Shown: positions 26,915-37,246, counted from the stretch's first letter. The stretch: 64,000 nucleotides of DNA from Flavobacteriaceae bacterium 3519-10 (GCA_000023725.1 CP001673.1:1870342-1934341), one strand, 5' to 3'. Numbers and translations are program-made. Notes: a model not told the origin generated them from the letters alone.

Positions 26915-27104
26915 AGTCCGATGGTAGATAAAAAGGCAGCAAAAGTTCGAGATCAAAACGTTTTGAAATGACTGAGAATCAATTTTAAGTTTACATCAAA
27001 ATGATTTCCGCAAGTTATTCTCATCGGCACATTTACTAAAACCCATTCATCATTCCAAAAAAAAACCATTTCTCCCGAAACAGTTTTTATGTAAAGCTTT
27101 TCAA

Positions 27105-27944
27105 TCAGCTATTCTCCCTCACCCATTTCCCATAATCCGGAACCGCCACTTCGTCCCAGTTGGTAAGCAGGTTTTCGATTCCTTTTTTAAGCCCCACTCC
27201 ACTCATCGCTGTGCCGTGGCCGGGAATAACCGTTTGCGGATTAAGTGCTGCCAGCTTTTCAACTGACTGTCGCGCTGCACCCCAGTCCGTGGTCAGGTAC
27301 ACCGGCGGTCCGCAGACTTCTTCTTTCTGCACCAAAACTTTATACAGCGAATCCTGCTCAACCGTCACAAATGCATCAGCCGAAATGAGTAAGCCGTCTG
27401 CCTCGCGGAACAGCGCAACCTGGCCCGGCGAGTGCCCCGGAACATGAACCCACTGCCAGTCTTCAAGAAACGGAACTGCGCCCTGCGGCGGAAGTTCACG
27501 CAACACTTCCTGAATATTGATCGGTTCGTGTGGATAAATTGAGGAGATTTTTGCGAGCATTCCGCCCTGAACGGTAACATCAGGCTCGGGATAAGCCTGG
27601 CGACCAGTGAGGAACGGCACTTCGAGGGCGTGCGAATAAACCGCCACATTCCATTTATCGATTAAACCTACGATACTTCCGACGTGATCAAAATGACCGT
27701 GCGTGAGTACAATCGCCGTTGGCGGAGTATTTTTACCAAAACGCTGTTCCGCAACTTCTATTATTTCCGAAGCGGATTTTGGCATCCCAGCATCCACCAG
27801 AACCCAGCTTTCACCGGGCTTACCGATCATAACAAGGTTTACAATCTGGTTTGTATAATACGCCACATCCGGCGTTACTTCCCGAAGTTTACCGCTGTCG
27901 ACGGAGGTCATCGGGATTATTTTGTTGTCTTTGCTCTGTTCCAT
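27105..27944 (-). CDS. MBL-fold metallo-hydrolase
   Basis: A 279-residue metallo-beta-lactamase-fold hydrolase. The metal-binding HGHFDH motif (LTHGHFDHVGSIVGL), the later HVPGHSPGQ and C-terminal IPGHG histidines are all intact, so a two-metal site is expected. No signal peptide; cytoplasmic. Members of this group include lactonases and glyoxalase II-like enzymes; the substrate is not evident. Start chosen at 27944 (MEQSKDNK), because the upstream alternative at 28004 adds a basic unconserved stretch. Confidence 0.8.
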   Translation of the reverse strand: MEQSKDNKIIPMTSVDSGKLREVTPDVAYYTNQIVNLVMIGKPGESWVLVDAGMPKSASEIIEVAEQRFGKNTPPTAIVLTHGHFDHVGSIVGLIDKWNVAVYSHALEVPFLTGRQAYPEPDVTVQGGMLAKISSIYPHEPINIQEVLRELPPQGAVPFLEDWQWVHVPGHSPGQVALFREADGLLISADAFVTVEQDSLYKVLVQKEEVCGPPVYLTTDWGAARQSVEKLAALNPQTVIPGHGTAMSGVGLKKGIENLLTNWDEVAVPDYGKWVRENS

Positions 27945-28036
27945 AGTGTTGATTTTCAATTGCTGCGACCAAATTCGATGCCGTAACTGGGGAATTATAC
28001 GCACGAAAATCTTAAAATTTCGCTAAATTTTTAAGC

Positions 28037-28070
28037 AAAAAAAAGGCTGCTCCGGATGGGAACAGCCTTT
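28037..28070 (-). terminator. Intrinsic terminator of the M1 aminopeptidase gene
   Basis: AAAGGCTG (28042-28049) pairs with CAGCCTTT (28063-28070); plus-strand A-run 28037-28044 gives the U-tract. Confidence 0.75.
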
Positions 28071-28088
28071 AGTAAAAATTCAAAAATA

Positions 28089-30596
28089 CTATTGATAACT
28101 CTTTATGGCGTCGTTAATTAAATCAACCTGCTTATTGATAGTCGGGCTTGAAGGATTGGCCTTCAGCACAGCCATCTTTTTTGCGAGGCCGTCTTTAAGG
28201 ATCTGAACAATCATCATTTTTGCCTGCGGGTTATTGCCGATCTGGCTTTTAACCTGCGTAAGAATTTTGGTAATATTTTCAGTCGCTTTTAAATTATCGG
28301 AACTCATGATCCAGTTGTAGCCTTCTTCGGCAACAGTTCCCAATTCGGGATTCTGAAACTTCAGGAACGGATAAAACGCAGCGGTGGAAGCAATTGCGGG
28401 CATCTGTTTTTCAATCTTGTTCTTCACGATCACCGGCAGCAATTCTGCCATCAGGTCGTCACTTGCGCCTTCAAGATCAATTTTATCTGCAAATGCCAGC
28501 ACGCGCGACGGATCAACTGCTGAAATACCGGCTAAGGAATTGGCTTTCACCGAATTCGAAACCGCATTCATCCCTTTTTCGAACAGCGGCAGATATTTTT
28601 TGTCCTTTGTTTTTGCCAATGCAGAAATTGCTGCACCCTGAACTAATGTTTTCGGATCGTTGGATGCCATTTTTTCTACCTCGGCCAGGGCTGCTTTCGC
28701 CTGATCTGCTTTTGATAAATCAAGACTGCTCAATGCTTTCATGCGGATTCTGAAATTGGAGTCTTTCAGTGCTGCCACAAGGGTTTTAACTGAAACCGCA
28801 TTTTTTGAATTGTTTTCGGCCGCGTTTTCGACTGCTTTGTAGCGGCTTAAAAACTCTTTGGAAGTTGAATACTGCGTGAAATATTGCTCAGGCGTCTTAT
28901 TTTCAGTGAATTCTGCCAGCAACACGCCATCAGCATTAACATTGATGAAATCGGGGTTTTTTGAAACCGGAAAACTGAAGTCGGTTTTCTCTTTGGCATT
29001 TACCCAAACATTCTGCCGCGTGGCTTTTCCGTTTTCATACACATCAATCGCAAGCGGAAACTGGAAATTGCCGCCCAGCTGATCCTGGCTCACGGTTACT
29101 TTTACCTGTTTTTTCACGGGCTCGAAAGTGGTGGTGTACGAAATCTTTGGATGTCCGCTGCCAAAAAACCACTGGTTAAAGAACCAGTTGAGATCTTTAC
29201 CCGAAACTTTCTCCAGTGAAAGCCTGAACTGATGGGCTTCGCCGGTTCCGTATTCGTTTGTTTTAAGGTAATCGTTCATTCCGGCCCAGAAAGCTTCATC
29301 GCCAAGATAATTCCGCAACATATGAAGGATTGAACCGCCTTTGTTGTAGGAAACGCCATCGAACATATCTTCTTTGTTGTGATAATTGAAACGCACGAGG
29401 TCTTTCGTAACATTAGACGGATCACGGAAATAGCCAGCTGCGGCTTCCATTAAAGTATAATTGGCGAAATCTTTGCCGTATTTATGTTCGTTCCAAAGGT
29501 ATTCGGAGTAGTTTGCGAACGATTCGTTTACCGTCAGGTTGCTCCAACTTTCGGTGGTTACCAGGTCGCCGAACCAATGGTGGAAAAGTTCATGTGAAAT
29601 CACATCTTCCCAGCGGTTTTCATCGATGAGGTCGCCGGGTTTTTGCTGCGCAGATTCCTGATGAAGTACGGCTGTGGTGTTTTCCATCGCACCTGACACG
29701 TAATCTCGGGCGGTAATCTGAGCATATTTAGACCATGGATAATCGTAATTGAGTTTTTTAGAGAAGAACTCCAGCATTTCAGGCGTGTTGCCGAAAATCT
29801 GTTTAGCATAGGGTTCATATTCCTTTTCCACATAATAATCTACAGGGATATTTCTCCACTTGTCTTTCACCACGGCATAATCGCCAACCCCCATAAAGAA
29901 GAGGTAAGGCGCGTGTTTTTTGTCCATCACCCAATGGTCGGTGCGTAGACCGTTGGCTTCTTTTACAGACGATTTCATGAGGCCGTTTGACAGCGTAACA
30001 TATTTATCGGGAACCGTCATGTATATTTCCTGCGTGGTTTTCTGGTTTGGTTTATCGATGGTCGGGAACCAGGCGGAACTGGCTTCGGTTTCACCCTGAG
30101 TCCAGATTTGCGTGGGTTTATCGGCATCTTTGCCCTGAGCGTTCACAAAATACAGGCCTTTGGCAGCCGTGATGGCCGCGCTTCCTTTTTCTGTTACCTC
30201 GTTTGGCCGTGCGGTGTATTTTATATAAACCGTATAATCCTGGTTGCGATTATAGGTTTTATCTAAACTGATCCTCAGCATGTCATCTTTGTACGTGTAC
30301 TTCAGCGATGTTTTGCTGCCGTTTCTGTCGAGCGCCACTTCATGGATCAACATTGCTTTTGCGTCTAAAACCAATGAATCTGAAGGGTAGAAATGTGGGC
30401 TCGCGGTTAACCATTCTTCGCCGTTCATCTGCTCTTTCTGATAATCGAAGTTTACCTTGAGTTTAGTGTGTTTGAGTTCTGTAGACTTGGTGTGGGTTTG
30501 TCTGTATTCGGTTCTGCCGGAGGTTTCTGTCTGTGCAAAAACGTTTCCGGTAAATAGAATTCCCAGTAAACCAATTGAAATGATCAGTTTCTTCAT
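28089..30596 (-). CDS. Exported M1-family aminopeptidase
   Basis: An 835-residue zinc aminopeptidase. Residues 1-22 form a signal peptide (VFAQ). The exopeptidase motif is GAMEN (302-306) and the zinc site is HELFHHWFG (335-343) with the third ligand Glu358 in NESFANY, all intact. The C-terminal 250 residues are helical with HEAT-like repeats (about 600-830). It probably trims peptides in the periplasm or on the surface. Its likely -7 element (TACCTTTG, minus strand 30643-30650) lies in the short gap to the serine hydrolase gene, so it can be transcribed alone. Confidence 0.88.
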   Translation of the reverse strand: MKKLIISIGLLGILFTGNVFAQTETSGRTEYRQTHTKSTELKHTKLKVNFDYQKEQMNGEEWLTASPHFYPSDSLVLDAKAMLIHEVALDRNGSKTSLKYTYKDDMLRISLDKTYNRNQDYTVYIKYTARPNEVTEKGSAAITAAKGLYFVNAQGKDADKPTQIWTQGETEASSAWFPTIDKPNQKTTQEIYMTVPDKYVTLSNGLMKSSVKEANGLRTDHWVMDKKHAPYLFFMGVGDYAVVKDKWRNIPVDYYVEKEYEPYAKQIFGNTPEMLEFFSKKLNYDYPWSKYAQITARDYVSGAMENTTAVLHQESAQQKPGDLIDENRWEDVISHELFHHWFGDLVTTESWSNLTVNESFANYSEYLWNEHKYGKDFANYTLMEAAAGYFRDPSNVTKDLVRFNYHNKEDMFDGVSYNKGGSILHMLRNYLGDEAFWAGMNDYLKTNEYGTGEAHQFRLSLEKVSGKDLNWFFNQWFFGSGHPKISYTTTFEPVKKQVKVTVSQDQLGGNFQFPLAIDVYENGKATRQNVWVNAKEKTDFSFPVSKNPDFINVNADGVLLAEFTENKTPEQYFTQYSTSKEFLSRYKAVENAAENNSKNAVSVKTLVAALKDSNFRIRMKALSSLDLSKADQAKAALAEVEKMASNDPKTLVQGAAISALAKTKDKKYLPLFEKGMNAVSNSVKANSLAGISAVDPSRVLAFADKIDLEGASDDLMAELLPVIVKNKIEKQMPAIASTAAFYPFLKFQNPELGTVAEEGYNWIMSSDNLKATENITKILTQVKSQIGNNPQAKMMIVQILKDGLAKKMAVLKANPSSPTINKQVDLINDAIKSYQ

Positions 30597-30642
30597 GTAT
30601 ATCTGTTTAAGATTTGTTGTTTTTTTTGATTGGTAAATATAT

Positions 30643-30650
30643 CAAAGGTA
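30643..30650 (-). promoter_or_regulatory. -7 promoter element of the M1 aminopeptidase gene
   Basis: TACCTTTG on the minus strand matches TAnnTTTG, 47 bases before the start codon. Confidence 0.4.
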
Positions 30651-30664
30651 AAATTCGCAGCGCT

Positions 30665-31984
30665 CTACTGCTTCGTAAATATAAGCTCGTTAGCGCCCTG
30701 TTTGAAATTGAAAGTGTTATTTTGCGGATTAAATTTAATTTTAATTCCGGCCGGCATAAACTGGAATTCGGTGTCAGAAACCACTTCGAGTGCAAAAGCG
30801 CCCTGCCCAGTCGCCTGAGCCATCAGCTTCCCGTTTTCGGTAAAGATTTTTATATCCAGCGGAAATCCGGGTGCTTTATAAGTTCCTTCATACTTTTTAA
30901 GAATTGAAACATCCACCGTTTTTTCTTTAAAATCAGGCATGTCAAAATCCATATTCATCGCGGTTCTGAGCATATTGATTGAAATCTGGTTCACGTCATA
31001 ATCAGACTGGTTCGTTACGAAACTGATTCCCACTTTATCTTCAGGAAAATAAAAAAGCACCGAACGGAACTCATCAATCCTGCCGCTGTGGCCATACCCG
31101 TATTTGTTGATGAACGGCACTTTCGCGAGGCCGAAGCCGTAACCATCCTGAAAGTTTTTCATCTGATCCACGCTTGTTTTCGAAACCAATTTTCCGTTTT
31201 CAAGGGCAATGATAAACTTCAACAGTTCGGTTGGAGTGGAGATCAGGTTTCCGGCGCCAATCGGAACACTCATATCGGTTTCGGTGTTTTTGTCGAATGT
31301 GCCCGCGTTATAAATGTAAGAATTCGCCTGGTTTTCAGACCCGCTTATTTTACTACCGACGCTGGTTAAGGTCAGTTTCAGCGGTTTCGCGATTTTTGTC
31401 TGAATCAGGTCTGCGTATGATTTTTTATTTACTTTCTCAAGGATGTAGCCCAGCAGAATATAGTTTGAATTGCTGTATTCATGCTTTTCCCCCGGTGCGA
31501 AAACGCTTGCATATTTCGTGATGGTATCAGTGATCTGCTTTTCAGTCTGTGGCTTCAGATTATAATCCCAGTACTCCGCTTCATCGGTGAGGTTACGGAT
31601 GCCGCTTCGGTGCTGCAACATTTGCTCAACAGTAATTTTTGACGCGTTGGGAATAGCCGGATAAAATTCAGAAAGTTTCGTCTGAAGCGAAAGCTTTTTC
31701 TCTTCTACAGCCTGCATCACCAGAACAGCCGTGAAGATTTTTGATACCGAACCTATCCGGTATTGCGTGTTCATGTTGGCTCTCTGCTTGGTTTCAACAT
31801 CTGCGAAGCCGGTAACTTTCACAAAATCCGGCTTTCCTCCGGTTGCCATGGCGTAGCTGCCCATCGCTTTATGATGTACCGCCAGAGAGTCGAGGTAGCC
31901 GGAGAGTTTCTCACGGTTTCCCTGCTGAGCGTAACAAAGGCTTACAAGCCCCGAAAACGCAACTGCAAATAATTTGTTATACAT
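30665..31984 (-). CDS. Exported serine hydrolase (beta-lactamase/PBP-like, class C fold)
   Basis: A 439-residue protein. Signal peptide 1-19 (LCYAQ). The SxxK motif is SVSK with Ser79, the YxN motif is YSN (YSNSNYILLGY), and the third motif is HSG (YGYGHSGRIDEF). These are the three active-site elements of class C beta-lactamases and D-alanyl-D-alanine carboxypeptidases/esterases. The C-terminal 85 residues form a small beta domain (KKYEGTYK onward) common to Bacteroidota members. It is more likely a peptidase or esterase than a drug-resistance enzyme. Start could also be the Met two codons upstream (31990), closer to an A-run. Confidence 0.8.
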   Translation of the reverse strand: MYNKLFAVAFSGLVSLCYAQQGNREKLSGYLDSLAVHHKAMGSYAMATGGKPDFVKVTGFADVETKQRANMNTQYRIGSVSKIFTAVLVMQAVEEKKLSLQTKLSEFYPAIPNASKITVEQMLQHRSGIRNLTDEAEYWDYNLKPQTEKQITDTITKYASVFAPGEKHEYSNSNYILLGYILEKVNKKSYADLIQTKIAKPLKLTLTSVGSKISGSENQANSYIYNAGTFDKNTETDMSVPIGAGNLISTPTELLKFIIALENGKLVSKTSVDQMKNFQDGYGFGLAKVPFINKYGYGHSGRIDEFRSVLFYFPEDKVGISFVTNQSDYDVNQISINMLRTAMNMDFDMPDFKEKTVDVSILKKYEGTYKAPGFPLDIKIFTENGKLMAQATGQGAFALEVVSDTEFQFMPAGIKIKFNPQNNTFNFKQGANELIFTKQ

Positions 31985-32073
31985 GATCATCGGTTTTTTT
32001 TTAATGGGTAGCAAAAAAAAACGATTAGTTACGTGTACGTGCGTATAGTTGAAGTTTGGGTTGGAAATGCCTT

Positions 32074-32868
32074 TTAAACCGCAACCGGAGCTTTAATTCC
32101 CGGATAAGGATCGTAATTCTCGAGCGTGAAATCTTCAAAATTAAAACTGAAAATATCCTTGATCTCAGGATTGAGTTTCATCACAGGCAAAGGTTTCGGT
32201 GTTCTTGAGAGTTGTTTGTTCACCTGCTCGAAATGGTTGTTGTAAATATGAACATCGCCGAATGTGTGCACATAATCGCCCACTTCAAGTTCACAAACCT
32301 GCGCCACCATCATCAGCAATAACGCGTAGCTCGCAATATTGAACGGGACGCCAAGAAAAACGTCGGCGCTCCGCTGATAAAGCTGCAGCGACAGTTTTCC
32401 GTCGGCAACATAAAACTGAAACAGCGCGTGGCACGGCGCCAGCGCCATATTCGGGATTTCCGAAACATTCCAGGCAGAAACAATAAGCCTTCTGGAGTCA
32501 GGATTTTTTTTAATCTGATCGATCACGTCTGAAATCTGATCTACAACTTTTCCGTCCGCACCGTTCCAGCTTCTCCACTGGACACCATATACAGGGCCAA
32601 GGTCGCCATTTTCGTCGGCCCACTCGTTCCAGATGCTTACGCCGTTATCGGCGAGGTATTTAATATTGGTATCGCCTTTCAGAAACCATAAAAGTTCATA
32701 TATAATCGATTTGAGATGAACTTTTTTGGTCGTAACCAACGGGAAACCTTTGGATAAATCATATCTTAACTGGTAGCCGAAAATGCTGCGGGTGCCGGTT
32801 CCGGTCCGGTCGGTTTTATTGGTTCCGTTGTCAATGATATTTTGAAGAAGGTCGAGGTAATTTTGCAT
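32074..32868 (-). CDS. thyA: Thymidylate synthase
   Basis: Methylates dUMP to dTMP with methylene-tetrahydrofolate. From the ATG at 32868 the protein is 264 residues, the same as Escherichia coli ThyA. The catalytic Cys lies in [14 protein letters not shown], followed by [21 protein letters not shown], the folate/dUMP-binding core. The long upstream ORF extension overlaps the preceding gene and is not conserved. It is 79 bases downstream of the GreA-like gene on the same strand. Confidence 0.96.
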   Translation of the reverse strand: MQNYLDLLQNIIDNGTNKTDRTGTGTRSIFGYQLRYDLSKGFPLVTTKKVHLKSIIYELLWFLKGDTNIKYLADNGVSIWNEWADENGDLGPVYGVQWRSWNGADGKVVDQISDVIDQIKKNPDSRRLIVSAWNVSEIPNMALAPCHALFQFYVADGKLSLQLYQRSADVFLGVPFNIASYALLLMMVAQVCELEVGDYVHTFGDVHIYNNHFEQVNKQLSRTPKPLPVMKLNPEIKDIFSFNFEDFTLENYDPYPGIKAPVAV

Positions 32869-32947
32869 GGAAACCGGACTGTTTTTGGATTTTATTTTTG
32901 AATTCGACGGATAAAAGATTTTCTCCGATATTTTAAGGACTACAAAT

Positions 32948-33388
32948 CTAATAAATATTTTTGAGCGTTTGCAACGCACCATTCATCGTAAAAGTTTCCC
33001 CTTTATTCTTTCCGTTCATCGCTTTCGCGATAGGGCTTTCTGTGGACACGGTATGAATTTTCATACTCCCGAGGCTGATCACGCCTACCGATGTCGCCAC
33101 ATAGAAAAACCCCAGATTTGTTTCGGCGACTGCGCCTAACTTCACTTCAGTACAGCTTTCTGTAATGAGTTTGGTAACTGAGTTTTGTTGCTCCAGACAT
33201 TCATTAAGCTGCCTCTGCAGATTGTTAATTTCCTGCTGAATCATTTCACGTGAAGTTTCATATTTGTCACCCATCGAGCTCTTGGTCTCCGAATTAGATT
33301 CCTGGGTTTGGCGGATAAGTTTTTCGAGGTTTGAGGCTTTATCCGCAAGCTTGGTTTTCACCAACTGTACCAGTTCCGTTTTATCCAT
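32948..33388 (-). CDS. Small GreA C-domain-like coiled-coil protein
   Basis: A 146-residue protein. Residues 1-75 are a charged helical region likely forming a coiled coil ([18 protein letters not shown]). Residues 80-146 resemble the GreA/GreB C-terminal FKBP-like domain; [16 protein letters not shown] matches the SPIGxALLGKxxGD signature. In GreA the N-terminal coiled coil enters the RNA polymerase secondary channel, so binding to RNA polymerase is possible but unproven. In databases such Flavobacteria proteins are often labelled 3-oxoacyl-ACP synthase, which the sequence does not support. Confidence 0.6.
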   Translation of the reverse strand: MDKTELVQLVKTKLADKASNLEKLIRQTQESNSETKSSMGDKYETSREMIQQEINNLQRQLNECLEQQNSVTKLITESCTEVKLGAVAETNLGFFYVATSVGVISLGSMKIHTVSTESPIAKAMNGKNKGETFTMNGALQTLKNIY

Positions 33389-33453
33389 AAAAATTTCGTC
33401 TGAGGTCCAATTTAAGTAAATTTTGTATGTTCTGTGGATTCTGAATTCAGTTT

Positions 33454-35673
33454 TTATTCAATCCAGATTTCGTCAATCGCCGCCAGAGGCGTTTTAAATG
33501 GATGAGATTTCCACTCAGGTAAGGCTTCAAGTGGCTCAAACAGCAGCTTGATGTAGCGTATTTTGGCGCCCACTTTAAACACAACCTCATGTGGTTCCAC
33601 TTTATACTGTTCGGAAAGTATGAATTCCGGCGCAGGCAGTTCACGATAAATAACACCATCTGCAGAAACCGAAACCTTTACAAGCTTTGGCAGAAATATC
33701 CAGTGCCGCTGGTCTTCGAGAAAGCTCGGAGATACAGATTTCACCTGCTTCAATTCTTTAAGATCGATAAGAATGTCGGTATTTTCATCAAACAGCAACC
33801 AGTTATAACTGAAATCATTCAGACCGAACATTCCGTCGGTTAAAGTCCGGTGGCGCTTTGCCGGATAATCGGGTATCCACGGATTTTCAAAAGTAACATC
33901 AGAACCGGTTGCCAGATTGGTGCGCGGTTCTTTTTTTAATATTCCGTACCATTCGCGCGCATAATTTTCTGCGGTATATCCCGCTTCCGACAACGCTGTG
34001 ATACCGTACACTTCCAGGTCTTTACCAAACTGTTGGACTTTTCTTTTGAGGCTTTTTTTCACCGTCCAGCTTCCGTTTCTGCGCTGTGTGTAAATTCCGC
34101 TGGCCTCACGGCCGTAAAATTTTGCCTGCTGCAAATTGGTGTAATCTAATGACAGTTTAAGCTTGCCGATGCGGCTCACAATTTTTTTGTCGTCAGCCAA
34201 CTTTTCGGCTTCATCCAGCAGGGCATAATATTCCGTCATTTTCTCCGGCGTGAGGTAAGAATTAAATTCACCAATCGGGTTTCCATAAATCCCGAGCTTT
34301 TTGCCGGATTCTTCTAAATACGAATGCAGTTTTAAAATATACGTTTTAACCGGAGCCGCTGCCACACCGTAATATCCGGCCAGAAAATGATCACGCAACA
34401 AGCTGTTATCCGCTTCATGATTCCAGAGTTTCCTGGCGAGTATATATGTTTTGAGGTCGCTCTGATCTACATAGTCGTGGCCGCCCATCTGCGCAAAGAC
34501 GCCGGTGACCTGCTTTTCTTGATAATAATCTACATTTGGCGCTGCATTAAGCAGATCCGGAAAGGGTGCGAGGTAATTGGTGAACTGCGTGTAATAATCC
34601 CAGACGAATACATTTGGCGTAATGTTCAGCCAACCGTCGAGATTTCTTCTGAAACCTGCAGCCGACTTTTCCACGGAGACCGGTTCATTCCGGGAAACAT
34701 CTACTGAACTTAAAAATACGGTCACGTTAGACAACGGTTTCGCTTGCAGTGGAGGCCTGGCGGTGGCACCATAAGCCAACGTGGTGAAGGTTTTTTCAGG
34801 ATAGCGTGCAGCGATACGGTTGATGAATTTTATCAGCGTGCCCTGTGGGCCGCCTTCGGCAGCGTTCACTGTCGTGCAGCGATCGCATTCGCAATGGCCG
34901 ATATCGTCGTTGGCGCTTACCGACCAATACTTTTTGGCAGGATCATCTTTAAAGAGATTTTCGAGGGTCTGCACGGCAACATCAAACACGTTCTCGTTCG
35001 ACAGACATAACTGCAGCGGTCTTCTGCGACCTTTGAAGAGACCAAAATACTCGGGATGAGCGCTAAAATTACTTGCCGGCACCAGTTTGAAATAGGAATG
35101 TCCCCAAAGTCCCCACAAATCATCCAACCGCTGAAGTTTATGCCAATCCATATACTCCTGATCCTGCTCTGCAGTGGAATAGATTTCGCGGTAAATAAAT
35201 GAGGGTTTTTCTGAAATATCAATCGGCAGCGGAATGTGTATAGCTTTGTTCACCGGACAATCGGCGGGTTCGTATGGCGCCCATTTTCTGCATTTAAGAT
35301 AGACATCAATAAAATGATATGCTGCAAACAGAATGCTTCTGCTATCATCGCCATACAGCACAATATTTACGTCTGAACTTTTCACCGCAAACTCATCATG
35401 AGGCAAAAACGTGGCTGCAAATAAGGTGCGCCCGACACTGATGATAGGTTTTTCTGCAGTGTATATTGTGGTAACCTTCAGTTCTGCGCCTGAAACTGTT
35501 TTAATATAATGCTGCAGCACCTGCGCGGCTTTTTTTTCATTTGCGTTCGGTTGTTCCGGCAGCAGTATTTCATAGGTCGAAGCTCCGTTCGTAACCAGAG
35601 TCGCATTTATTTGCTGTGCCGATGCCGCGCCTGCTGTCATGAAAATAATTATAAATACGCTGAGGAATTTCAT
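33454..35673 (-). CDS. Exported DUF4838 protein, glycoside-hydrolase-like
   Basis: A 739-residue exported protein. Signal peptide 1-19 (GAASAQ). Residues about 25-130 look like the alpha-glucuronidase/hexosaminidase N-terminal domain (NEKKAAQVLQHYIK), about 150-560 the DUF4838 TIM-barrel-like region with a conserved Cys/Asp-rich SANDDIGHCECDRC segment, and the C-terminal 130 residues a beta-sandwich ending (IRYIKLLFEPL), reminiscent of F5/8 type C modules. It probably acts on polysaccharide or glycan side chains in the periplasm or at the surface; no catalytic residue is assigned in DUF4838. A -7-like TAATTTTG lies just upstream (35691-35698). Confidence 0.7.
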   Translation of the reverse strand: MKFLSVFIIIFMTAGAASAQQINATLVTNGASTYEILLPEQPNANEKKAAQVLQHYIKTVSGAELKVTTIYTAEKPIISVGRTLFAATFLPHDEFAVKSSDVNIVLYGDDSRSILFAAYHFIDVYLKCRKWAPYEPADCPVNKAIHIPLPIDISEKPSFIYREIYSTAEQDQEYMDWHKLQRLDDLWGLWGHSYFKLVPASNFSAHPEYFGLFKGRRRPLQLCLSNENVFDVAVQTLENLFKDDPAKKYWSVSANDDIGHCECDRCTTVNAAEGGPQGTLIKFINRIAARYPEKTFTTLAYGATARPPLQAKPLSNVTVFLSSVDVSRNEPVSVEKSAAGFRRNLDGWLNITPNVFVWDYYTQFTNYLAPFPDLLNAAPNVDYYQEKQVTGVFAQMGGHDYVDQSDLKTYILARKLWNHEADNSLLRDHFLAGYYGVAAAPVKTYILKLHSYLEESGKKLGIYGNPIGEFNSYLTPEKMTEYYALLDEAEKLADDKKIVSRIGKLKLSLDYTNLQQAKFYGREASGIYTQRRNGSWTVKKSLKRKVQQFGKDLEVYGITALSEAGYTAENYAREWYGILKKEPRTNLATGSDVTFENPWIPDYPAKRHRTLTDGMFGLNDFSYNWLLFDENTDILIDLKELKQVKSVSPSFLEDQRHWIFLPKLVKVSVSADGVIYRELPAPEFILSEQYKVEPHEVVFKVGAKIRYIKLLFEPLEALPEWKSHPFKTPLAAIDEIWIE

Positions 35674-35690
35674 TAAAATAAGTAAAGCCG

Positions 35691-35698
35691 CAAAATTA
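35691..35698 (-). promoter_or_regulatory. -7 promoter element of the DUF4838 gene
   Basis: TAATTTTG on the minus strand, 17 bases before the start codon. Confidence 0.4.
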
Positions 35699-35800
35699 AG
35701 TTTAAAATAAGCTAAAGTGTTATTCTCTTAACTATTTTATCGAGATCAGGAAGTGTGTAATCTGTAAGCTGCCATCACTTTAATTAAAAACGGTGTGGAG

Positions 35801-35839
35801 TTGAACACACATTTAAGAACTAAAAGTTCAATATATTTG
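35801..35839 (+). promoter_or_regulatory. Promoter region of the YaiO-family gene with an inverted repeat
   Basis: TATATTTG (35832-35839) is a good -7 element. TTGAAC (35801-35806) and GTTCAA (35826-35831) form an inverted repeat directly upstream, with a smaller hairpin GAACT/AGTTC between; a regulator site is possible. Confidence 0.4.
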
Positions 35840-35858
35840 CGGTCGTAAATAATATCAA

Positions 35859-37127
35859 ATGCAGATCACCCCTATATTGCGCAGCAATTCTTTGAGACAG
35901 TTTTTATATACCCTTTTATTTGTTTTTGTCCCTTTACTATCGTTTGCTCAGGAGGAAAAAACAGCAGACGATCTTTTTACACAGGCGCGCACAGTGGCTT
36001 TCGACCAGAAAGACTATCCAGCCGCTATTTCACTTGCCAAACAGGCACTCGAAAAAGCGCCGGATTATACTGATATTTCGGTTTTCCTGGGCCGGCTTTA
36101 TACATGGAACAAAATTGTCGATGAGGCTCGTGCGGTATTTCAGGACCTGGAGCAGAAACAGGTACAGGACGAAGATTTTTATCTGGCTTATGCTTCTTTG
36201 GAATACTGGAATGATGAGGAAATGAAGGCACTTGAAATTGCAGATAAAGGGCTCACACAGAATCCCCGGTCAGAAGCGCTTTGGTTGCTAAAAGCCAAAA
36301 TACTCAACAGTACAGACGAATATCTTGCAGCAGAAGACGCTGTTACCCAGCTTTTGAGGATTAATCCTTCAAATACCGAAGCGCGCGGGCTGCTCGTGAG
36401 ACTCAATGAACTGACATCAAAAAATGCCGTGGGCATTACATACGGCTATACCCATTTCGACAAACAGTTTGCCGATGACTGGCATTTGTTCGGAGTCAGC
36501 TACAAAAGGGTAACACCGATTGGTTCAATAATCCTCAAAGGAAATATAGCCAGCAAATTTGGGGATACAGGCACCCAAATTGAGCTTGAGGCGTACCCGC
36601 GGCTTTCGGATATCTTCTATCTGTATGTTGGCGGCGCCTACTCTAACGATGTGGGAATTTTCCCGAATTACCGCACGGGAGTTTCACTCAACGCAAACCT
36701 GCCTAAAAGTTTTGAGGCTGAAATCGGTTACCGTCAGCTTTATTTTTCCGATAATATCTGGTTGTATACGGCGGCTGTAGGGAAATACTACAAAAATTTC
36801 TGGTTCAACCTGAGGACTTACATTACGCCGGACAATTCAAATATTTCACATTCCTATACCGGCACGGTGCGTTATTACACGAAAGGTGCGCAGGACTATT
36901 TTTCTATTCAGGCCGGAACCGGGATCAGCCCGGAGGATAACCGCAGCAATCTGCTCGACAACGAAACCTACAAACTGAAAACCTTCAAGGTAGGCGCGGA
37001 TTATAATTTTTCAGTTAAAAATAAAAATCTCTTCTCCGTTGGCGCGATGTACTTTAATCAGGAATACCGTCCCGGGACACGCGGCAACCAGTTTGACCTT
37101 ACATTCGGCTATACGAGAAGATTTTAA
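35859..37127 (+). CDS. YaiO-family outer-membrane beta-barrel with periplasmic TPR domain
   Basis: A 422-residue outer-membrane protein. The signal peptide ends LLSFAQ (about residue 30). Residues about 35-185 form TPR helices (SVFLGRLYTWNKIVDEARAVF, YAALEYW-like), and about 190-422 form a beta-barrel of alternating short strands ending in a terminal aromatic, QFDLTFGYTRRF. The same TPR-plus-barrel layout is used by PgaA and similar polysaccharide exporters, so a role in exporting or organising a surface polysaccharide is a reasonable inference. It converges on the glycosyltransferase-phosphotransferase gene, 119 bases away, which could make its substrate. Confidence 0.75.
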   Translation: MQITPILRSNSLRQFLYTLLFVFVPLLSFAQEEKTADDLFTQARTVAFDQKDYPAAISLAKQALEKAPDYTDISVFLGRLYTWNKIVDEARAVFQDLEQKQVQDEDFYLAYASLEYWNDEEMKALEIADKGLTQNPRSEALWLLKAKILNSTDEYLAAEDAVTQLLRINPSNTEARGLLVRLNELTSKNAVGITYGYTHFDKQFADDWHLFGVSYKRVTPIGSIILKGNIASKFGDTGTQIELEAYPRLSDIFYLYVGGAYSNDVGIFPNYRTGVSLNANLPKSFEAEIGYRQLYFSDNIWLYTAAVGKYYKNFWFNLRTYITPDNSNISHSYTGTVRYYTKGAQDYFSIQAGTGISPEDNRSNLLDNETYKLKTFKVGADYNFSVKNKNLFSVGAMYFNQEYRPGTRGNQFDLTFGYTRRF

Positions 37128-37246
37128 TTAAGTGTTCATCGTCTGCACAAACGTTCAGAAACAATTTCACTTTTGCGAAATTATACGTCCGCAGAATTAT
37201 TCTGATGAACGCGGCCGCACGAGATCTACCGTGATAAAGGCGTAGT

